DNA of 64,000 bases from Linyphia triangularis. Taxonomy: Eukaryota; Arthropoda; Arachnida; Araneae; Linyphiidae. Both the position numbers and the translations under genes were made by a program. Under the pieces are notes generated by a model. It had not been told where the DNA came from. It saw nothing but the letters and a program-made list of their open reading frames with translations, and made no database searches. Shown in pieces: positions 57,445-64,000 of this stretch (position 1 is its first letter; each line of letters begins with the position of its first letter). The stretch covers positions 85,230,670-85,294,669 of the forward strand of contig OZ021729.1 in the NCBI GenBank assembly GCA_963978545.1, read 5' to 3'.

Positions 57445-58795
57445 GCAGTCCGTCTTAAAACTATAGACGCAGGCAAAAAAATTTTAATTAGAAAAGTAAT
57501 ATTGTAAATTCAACGATGAAACATCATCTGTATTGCAGCATTATGATAAAAATATTTAAATTGAAAAAGAAAAAACAAAAAAATACTTTTTGTGTCTCAT
57601 AAGTCATTTTTATTCACATTTTATTAAAATACCAGTTATCTACTGCTGCATGCAAACTTGGATACTTATTTTTATGTCAATATCTGGCAATTTTACTTAA
57701 CATATCTGCCTTTATAATTTTATTTGCCTTATTTTTAGATTTCTTATCGTGCTAGTTGTTTTAAATTCATAGTCACAATGGTAAGAGCTAATGACATTAC
57801 CAAAGATGAGGTAATAAAAAGTTTTAAATTAAAAGCAGATAGAAAATAAAGTAAAGAAATAGCAAAGATCGTAATAAGTTCTGTGTACAGTATTTAGAGA
57901 ATTTTATCAAACAAAACTGAATAGAAGGAAAAAAATATACTGGAAGACCAAGAAAAACTCCCAATGGAGAAGATTGAAGTATATTAAAAATGGGGCCAAT
58001 AAACATTTGTTTTCGAGATAAATTGCCTCAACTGCCAACAAAAGATACTGTTAATAGAAGAATTGGAAATCATAGAAATTTTGCTAATTAAAAAATGGCA
58101 CAAAAACCATTTTTGAAAGAAAGACATAAAACCGAACTTGTCAAATCGGACAAAAGCCTTCGATCTTATGGTGAAAAGTTGTTACCAGTTATTTTCAGTG
58201 GGAAAAAGGAACATGGATAAGCCTGAAGGATTTGCATGTTATTGGCACGACTTAAGAAGAAACCAGTGAGTTTTTTCAGAGGGCAGCAAGGTGGAGAATT
58301 AATGATGGTGTGGGATTTAATAGTCAAGCATCTCTGGAATTTTCAAATGGAAAAATAAGTACTCAATGACAATTTAGTGTAATTTCTGAATTCTCATGGA
58401 GGATCGTATTGTATTTTCCAGTAAGGTAGAGCATCAACCTTTATTTCAAACTCAACAAAAGCTTGGTTGCAACAAAAACAAATAAATATATACTGGCCAG
58501 CACTTAGTCCTGTCTTAAACCCTGTGGAAAAAATGTGGGGCATACTAACTCGGAAAGTCTACAATAGTCAAGCACATTATTTCTTTAAAACTGATTTGGG
58601 AGCCAACATAGTCAAAGCATGGTTTGAAATACCACCATAATTCATATAAAATTAATTTCTTCCCTGCAAGATCGTTTATATAAAGTCATTCTTAATGAGG
58701 GACGTACCATTGAATATAAATTTTATATTAATTGTTCTATGAAAATAAAATGTCAAAACTGCTTATGTCTATAGTTATGAGATGTTAAAATTTCA
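57445..58795 (+). mobile_element. Tc1/mariner-superfamily element, decayed
   Basis: Imperfect terminal repeats: left TTAAAACTATAGACGCAGGC, and right, inverted, TCATAACTATAGACATAAGC. The boundaries are approximate. It encloses a broken transposase gene. Confidence 0.65.
57778..58740 (+). pseudogene. Tc1/Tc3-like transposase pseudogene
   Basis: From ATG at 57778 it reads MVRANDITKDEVIKSFKLKA, then hits stops. Further motifs appear in shifted frames: FQ*GRAST at about 58420 (from the family's FQQDNA region), and WPALSPVLNPVEKMWGIL at 58494-58547, the hallmark of Tc1/Tc3 transposases around the last catalytic residue. In that motif the third-position E is retained (PVEKMWG). Multiple nonsense and frameshift changes abolish function. 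Confidence 0.88.
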
Positions 58796-58822
58796 TTTTT
58801 TTTTTTTTTTTTTCAATTTAAG

Positions 58823-58988
58823 TACAGTAAAGCCCCATTAACGCAAAATTGCTTAACATGAAACCCTGTTTAGCAAGAAGTAAAAGTAGTTCTCTGTACT
58901 TAAAACTTAACGTTAATTTATTCGTTTAACACGAAATTTGGTTAACGCGAACTACTACCCCATTGACTTTGTGTTAACGGGGTTTGTA
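58823..58988. mobile_element. CAAACCCCGTTAA-type MITE, copy
   Basis: Starts TACAGTAAAGCCCCATTAAC and ends TTAACGGGGTTTGTAA, with the shared centre CTTAACGTTAATTTATTCGT. Its ends and TA flanks suggest a pogo-type origin. Confidence 0.82.
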
Positions 58989-59366
58989 AATGATGGTAAT
59001 ATTTCGTTGTAGGACTTATAAAATGCTACAGTACAAATTGTTTTTCATTGTTAAATTTACTATGCTAATTTTACAATTGCAATTTATTTGCCTGTGTTCA
59101 TAGTTTTGAGACAAACTGCAAATGTGGTATAATAATTTATATCTTGAAAATTGGCAGCATGAGGAATTCGGATAAGTGAAGAGCAAAAAATATAGCATGT
59201 TGCATAACCGCTACCTTATGTAAGGGAAAGTATATTTTTGTTGGTTTATTACAATAAAAGCTGATTAGGAATGGACTGTATTACCTTCCCACAACCCACG
59301 GTTTAGAAAACAATGCTTAATTCGCAAGTTGCAATGAATTGTGGAAAATCACAAAGGACAACTGAC

Positions 59367-59564
59367 CGGGAATTGTCTGAGGTCCCAGACGCACAGTTTT
59401 CCATCGTCTCCACCAGATAGAATGAAGGGCTCGCTTTTGTTCCAGCTGATGACATTGACGTCCCGTTCGTGAGCACCCTCTTTTGTCAGCATGCATGCCT
59501 TGTGGGGAGGAGCACGGATATCCCAGATGCGGATACTGCGATCAGCTGAACATGAAGCTAGAAC
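59367..59564 (-). CDS. GRWD1: GRWD1, internal exon (two WD repeats)
   Basis: 198 bp, 66 codons, phase 0 at both ends, with GTACCATAG before it and GTCAGT after it. It reads [20 protein letters not shown], then [20 protein letters not shown] and [20 protein letters not shown]. Two WD repeats with [10 protein letters not shown] and [11 protein letters not shown] ends align residue for residue with vertebrate GRWD1 ([35 protein letters not shown]). Confidence 0.97.
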
Positions 59565-61889
59565 CTATGGTACAAGAAAGAGTATTCAGGATATTGGAAA
59601 AATTTACCTAAGAAATTAAATTAAAAAAAAAACCTGAATAAACTTTTACTTATGAAGCATGTTGTTGTTAAACAGATATTTTTCAAAGAATGATCCGATG
59701 CTTTAACGGCATGAGAGTGGACTGCCAGAAAGTAGGTGGGAACAAATTCCAGTTACATTGAAGCGATATTTACATTAAGATAAAAAATAAATAAATAAAA
59801 TAATTTGACATTAAAAGCCACCAGTAAAATATTTAGTTATAGTAAATGCCAATAAAATGAACTCTTTACAAATTATAAAACTTTAAACAGCTAACTGTAA
59901 AAATACCAATTTTTTTTTGGATAAACAGAACTGTAATTATTGGCAGCAAAATGTCAAATTTCTGCCTAAACTATACAGACTGCAAAATAGAGATAAAAGA
60001 ATATTTAATCTTTGAAATTGTCAAGCAAAAAGCTTTTTTTAAATAACATGACAATATGCACTATAAGGAAGAGTTGGCAAGAATGGAACAATTTTCATAA
60101 AAGCTTTTTCTATTCGTCATATTCTTCTCAGTTTCAGATAAAATTCAGCTATTGTTATCAAAAACTAAAAATACATAAGATGGCACTAAATATTTCAAAA
60201 TTTTATTTCCAAACCTATGGGTAACTGCGAAACTCAAGCGTGAGACTAACAAGACCAAAGCATAAATTAGAAAATAAGCATGAGGTAACATTTGTATGTA
60301 AATTAGACTGACGGATCTCAGTTAAATGAAAGTTCTTTATCTACCATACTATTCTGTGCAAAATTAAGGTTCACTATTTTATCTTTCCCTTTGTCTTTAT
60401 ACTTTCACCTCTTTAATACCTCAATTCATTTTTAAATTTAAATTGCTTTCAAGATTTCCTTTCAATTTGTGTACAACTTTGGAATTAAAACTATATTTCA
60501 TATAAAAATCAAAATGATAATGTGTCTACAGTAAGAGAAGAAAACTTTAAATTATGAAGACCTGCTACCAAATATGCAAAGTGCTTCATTCTTTCCAAAA
60601 CAGGAAACTTTTCAATATTAAAACATTTTTTAAAAAAGTATTCCATAAATGTATGTTATATATTATTTAAGCTTTATATAACAAGAAAAAAAACCCCAGC
60701 AGCGCAATTTTTTTTTTGATTTTGAGCAAGAAAAAGTATTTTGTAAAATCCCTACGCCAAGACTACTCATAATAGTCAAACCCCGTTAATGAGAAATTGA
60801 TGGGGGTCACCGAAATTGTTTGCTTTAACTGAATTTCATGTTAAATTAACTTTAAGTTTCAAGAACGGAGAACTGCTTTTACTTTGCGTTAAACTGGATT
60901 TCACGTTAAGTGATTTCGCGTTAACAGGGTTTGACTGTACTGTACAACAATTTTTAAAATGATAAAAATTTTAAATTAAATTTTTGAACTAAATTAAAAT
61001 AGTTGTGGGGTACTGTTAAACTTATATCTATTTTAATTATATTTTGAATAAATAATAGCCATCATTATCCTGGTTTGCTATTATTGTGTTCTTTATTTGC
61101 CAGGACAATGATGAAACTTGCATAATTAGATGCTGGCACATTCTGTTTAAAATTTTGAAACTAAATGTGCATATTTTCAAAAAGTTAACTTTATTATGTA
61201 TTCTATATTGTAATATAAACAATTTTCCGCTGGCCTAAGTATTTTCTATAGATGCCAAGAAAATTATTCCAATTAAAACTAACTCTAATGGCAAAGAACT
61301 TCACAAATAGGAAAATAGTGAAAGTTCAGAAAAATTATTCATACAGCTTACTAAAGAAATAAAAGTTATTGCAATTGGCACAAAAAATAGAATGCAGTTA
61401 CCATCTTTAGTTAAAATATTGAGTGTGATGCAAGATGCCAGGATAATGATGCTTTTTTTTAGTGACAAATGTTTTGCAATTTTCTAATAATGAAATAACG
61501 AAAAAAAAAATAAATTATTTTCCATTGTATAAAACACTATTATAAATGCATTAAATACATTGTAGTCGGAAAATTAGTTTTATTAAGTTATTTAACATTT
61601 CTAACAACATAGATGACTTTGTGACAAGCCAGGATAATGACTTTTGGGCGTTTGATATATTTTTAAATACATTTATTTAAGGAAAATTCCATATGTTATA
61701 GATGAGAATGTTAACCTGGTACATGAGAAACTTATTAAAAGGCTATTAATTATTTTTATACTTGTTTTTAAAATGGTATGATGTAGTGACATGTATTTTT
61801 CATGTTTCGGGAGAACGACCCATATGCTCTTTAAAAAAAAAATTTGTCTTATCAATAGAATATCTTAAGAGAAATAGAAAGTAACTGAC
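59565..61889 (-). other. GRWD1 intron (2.3 kb)
   Basis: Begins GTCAGT after the codon AAT and ends TACCATAG. Contains one MITE (60773-60939); otherwise AT-rich with nothing recognised. Confidence 0.9.
60773..60939. mobile_element. CAAACCCCGTTAA-type MITE, best-preserved copy
   Basis: Left TAGTCAAACCCCGTTAATG and right CGCGTTAACAGGGTTTGACTGTA are inverted repeats with TA at both outer edges. The interior is itself largely palindromic (TTAACTTTAAGTTTCAAGAA, AACTGCTTTTACTTTGCGTT). Further copies lie at 40502, 58823 and, partial, 32818. Confidence 0.87.
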
Positions 61890-62032
61890 ATTGCTCTCAT
61901 TGGGTGACCACTGGATGTCCTCCACAGAAGCTGAATGACCAGTGAAGGGTCTCTTGTCAACATTCCATGTTCCACCCTCCATTGGTTTCCATAAGTAAAT
62001 GTTCTTATTCACGTCTCCAGTTGCCAACATTC
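61890..62032 (-). CDS. GRWD1: GRWD1, internal exon (WD repeat)
   Basis: 143 bp after CTTTTACAG. It completes a split Gly codon (G|GA), then reads MLATGDVNKNIYLWKPMEGG, TWNVDKRPFTGHSASVEDIQ and WSPNESN, ending in phase 0 before GTCAGT. The GHSASVEDIQWSP motif is diagnostic of the GRWD1/Rrb1 family (human GHTRSVEDLQWSP). Confidence 0.97.
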
Positions 62033-62994
62033 CTGTAAAAGAAGAAATCCATGAATGCCTCTCAAAACATAAAAGGTTTCACTGATTTTTCGCTGCATGC
62101 AACGAAATTAGACGGCTGTAAATGAATAATTAAGCAATTAAGAGTTTTGATTGACCACCCAGTAAATTGTTATCGTCACTTATTATATTAACTGTAACCC
62201 AGGCTTTTTTGAAAAATAGAATTCATCAATACATATCATGCCTTAAAATCAACAGTTACTGTTGTGGGATTAACATGGCAAAAAAAAAAAAAAAAAAAAA
62301 AACATCATGTGCAGACCATAGATACAAATTTGGCATGACTAGAGATTTATATCTCTTGACCATATTTAGTGAGGAATTCAAAACAGAGTATGATGAAACA
62401 ATATACATTTGGATATTGTTTTGCTGCTTGTGGCCATGTTTCAAGGTAAATCTTAATGGAAAGATCTGTGTCTGAAAAAATTGGGTTGTTTTACCCACTC
62501 CATAAAATTGTATGCCAGAAGAGTCGGTAGTTAAGATAAATATCTGTATTTCATTGTCAATTTATTGCATGCAATAAAGTGACAATATAAATATGTGCAT
62601 GTTTTTATGTAGTAAAGTTTCTGTCTCAATATGTTTCTTCTTTAGAGATTCCTCAAACAATTATTTTTAAAAATTCATGTCAACAAGTCTAGTAAAATTT
62701 TCAGAAAACTCCTGCAGCATTCTCAATCTGAAGAAAAAAATGTAATGACTTTCAAGAAAATTCAAGAACCTTTTTAATAAAATTCAAGGACAATAAAATT
62801 AAATACTTTAGAGAAAAAATACAAAATGGAAGCGGAAAAAACGGAGGCGAAGATTATCAGTGGCCCTGTTATTCCCCAAGACTTGGGTAGACTACTTGAA
62901 GTAGACTGAAATTCGGCAGAATAGTTCCTCAGGCTGAACAAGAAAAACTATATTAGGCATCATAATAAATGGAGCTTAAAACATAGGATCATAC
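62033..62994 (-). other. GRWD1 intron (1.0 kb)
   Basis: Bounded by G|GTATGATCC and TTTTACAG|GA. Holds a poly-A run at 62279-62300; no repeat family recognised. Confidence 0.9.
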
Positions 62995-63205
62995 CAGGTA
63001 CCACAGGCGACCACTCCATGGCAAATCCCTCGTGTCCGTGTCCAGTGAATGTGAAATCGGGTTGAATGCTCTCCCCATTTTGCACATAAGTGGTCATTAC
63101 ACGGCTGTCATTCAATGCTGACAGAGGGCGTGACAGATTCCACAGGTGGACCTTGCCCAATTCAGACCAAGATGCAGCAAACTTCTCTGAGCCCAGAGTA
63201 GTGAC
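62995..63205 (-). CDS. GRWD1: GRWD1, exon (first WD repeats), 5' part of gene beyond window
   Basis: 211 bp following CACCCCTTAG. The frame reads VTTLGSEKFAASWSELGKVH, LWNLSRPLSALND and IQPDFTFTGHGHEGFAMEWS, and ends PVVP plus the first base of a Gly codon. It corresponds to the region after the acidic N-terminal part of GRWD1 (human ...GVWSEKGQVEVFALRRLL; FSFAGHMGEGFALDWSP). The N-terminal exons, including the Glu-rich segment, are expected beyond 64000 or in the last 800 bp, where I did not recognise them. The four exons together give 286 of roughly 440 residues. Confidence 0.95.
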
Positions 63206-64000
63206 CTAAGGGGTGACAGATGGAAACATATTAAAATAATATACATTATCGGAAATAATTTAATCATTACACTTTTTATCACAAAATGAGCACCCACACT
63301 ACTATAAATCATCTTCATTCTTTACCAATTATTAAATACTATTTAATAGTTGGTAAGGAATTAAGCGGATTTATCTAGTCAATGTATCATACAGGGTCAG
63401 ATAAAATGGATGTACACAGGAAATCACCAGACCTTGCAGGAAATTAAAAAGAAATAGCAGCATTTTCTATTTTTGTAATTGCAAGAAGCGTCATACAGTG
63501 TAGCGTTTTGCATTTCGTCAAATGGGACATAGTTCAGCATTTTTCCAATAAAGGAGAAATTCATGTATCTCCGGGTACAACTTCCAGGAAGAAGAACTTG
63601 CTGTATCTTCGGTTGGGGAAGGTGACTTCCACATCTTCCAAGGTTTTTTCTTGGTTTGATATTTTCCTTACTTTTTTATTGTAACTTAAAGAAATTTTAA
63701 TGGAAAAAAAAAAAACCAAGACAAGAAAATAAAATGCCTTCTATGCAAAGGAGAAATGCTAGAGCAAAATTATTCAGCCCATTACATTCGAAAGCAATGA
63801 CAATTCAAAAGCAAAAAAAAATTACAAGAAAGTTTTGAATGAAACAGTAAGTTCTCAAATAGTATCTTTTATTTTTCATCCACAATGTAATTTAACACGC
63901 AGGAAATTTTCGATAATGACATTTGATTGAGTACGCAGGAAGGAAATATTTTTATAGAGCCCTGATATAATTAAATAGTCAATGTTTTGTAACTTTAATG
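63206..64000 (-). other. Probable GRWD1 intron, no exon recognised
   Basis: AT-rich with short frames only. No segment resembling the preceding part of GRWD1 (the Glu-rich or MVPH-like region) is visible, so the next upstream exon probably lies outside the window. Confidence 0.5.

Larger units (their letters stand above)
56552..59366 (-). other. GRWD1 intron (2.8 kb) with three transposon relics
   Basis: Bounded on the minus strand by CCCG|GTCAGT and TTTCCAG|GATGG. It contains the pogo-like derivative (56636-57075), a Tc1-like pseudogene (57445-58795) and a CAAACCCCGTTAA-type MITE (58823-58988). Confidence 0.9.

Overview
This is an AT-rich, repeat-dense stretch of an animal nuclear genome, most likely an arthropod and plausibly a spider or other chelicerate. 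Three points support this. The genes have GT/AG introns of 1 to 4 kb, often packed with transposons. The conserved genes are metazoan (a C2H2 zinc-finger protein, an SPSB3-type SPRY/SOCS-box protein and the WD-repeat protein GRWD1). The repeats are those of arthropod genomes: tRNA-derived SINEs, CR1-like LINE fossils, Helitrons, hAT, mariner/Tc1 and pogo relics, and foldback MITEs. The lineage is inferred; no marker in the window proves it.

Layout. Positions 1 to about 8,900 hold repeats only: an LTR fragment, a pogo-type MITE, three SINEs, and an inverted-repeat element carrying a Helitron-like insert. At 8,929-9,080 there is one candidate exon that fits a paired-class homeodomain up to residue 46. 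From 9.1 to 28 kb no secure gene is visible. That stretch holds two foldback elements, a tandem array created by recombination between SINEs, a Helitron with a nested SINE, a very long TA/CATATA microsatellite, two solo LTR-like copies, AT-rich minisatellites, a 1.26-kb tandem duplication and a CR1 fossil.

Genes. A 648-residue protein with nine C2H2 fingers is encoded on the plus strand at 30,052-31,998. Its C-terminal repeat region visibly continues, broken, for more than 300 bp past the stop codon. An SPSB3-like gene follows on the plus strand (exons 47,544-47,780 and 51,911-52,536), with a relic duplicate of its SOCS-box-coding segment just after the stop. The 3' half of GRWD1 lies on the minus strand (exons 63,205-62,995, 62,032-61,890, 59,564-59,367 and 56,551-56,243); its 5' exons lie beyond the right edge. 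SPSB3 and GRWD1 converge, with a decayed mariner and hAT MITEs between them. Nothing suggests that the three genes work together.

Transposon archaeology is the richest layer. It includes a three-level nest at 41.1-45.0 kb (a CAGGGTGGC element inside a 2.76-kb hAT-like element with perfect 8-bp target duplications, inside a minus-strand Helitron), a 709-bp near-perfect palindrome at a TTAA site, and mariner, Tc1 and pogo pseudogenes. I saw no CRISPR array, rRNA gene, intact tRNA gene or intact transposase.
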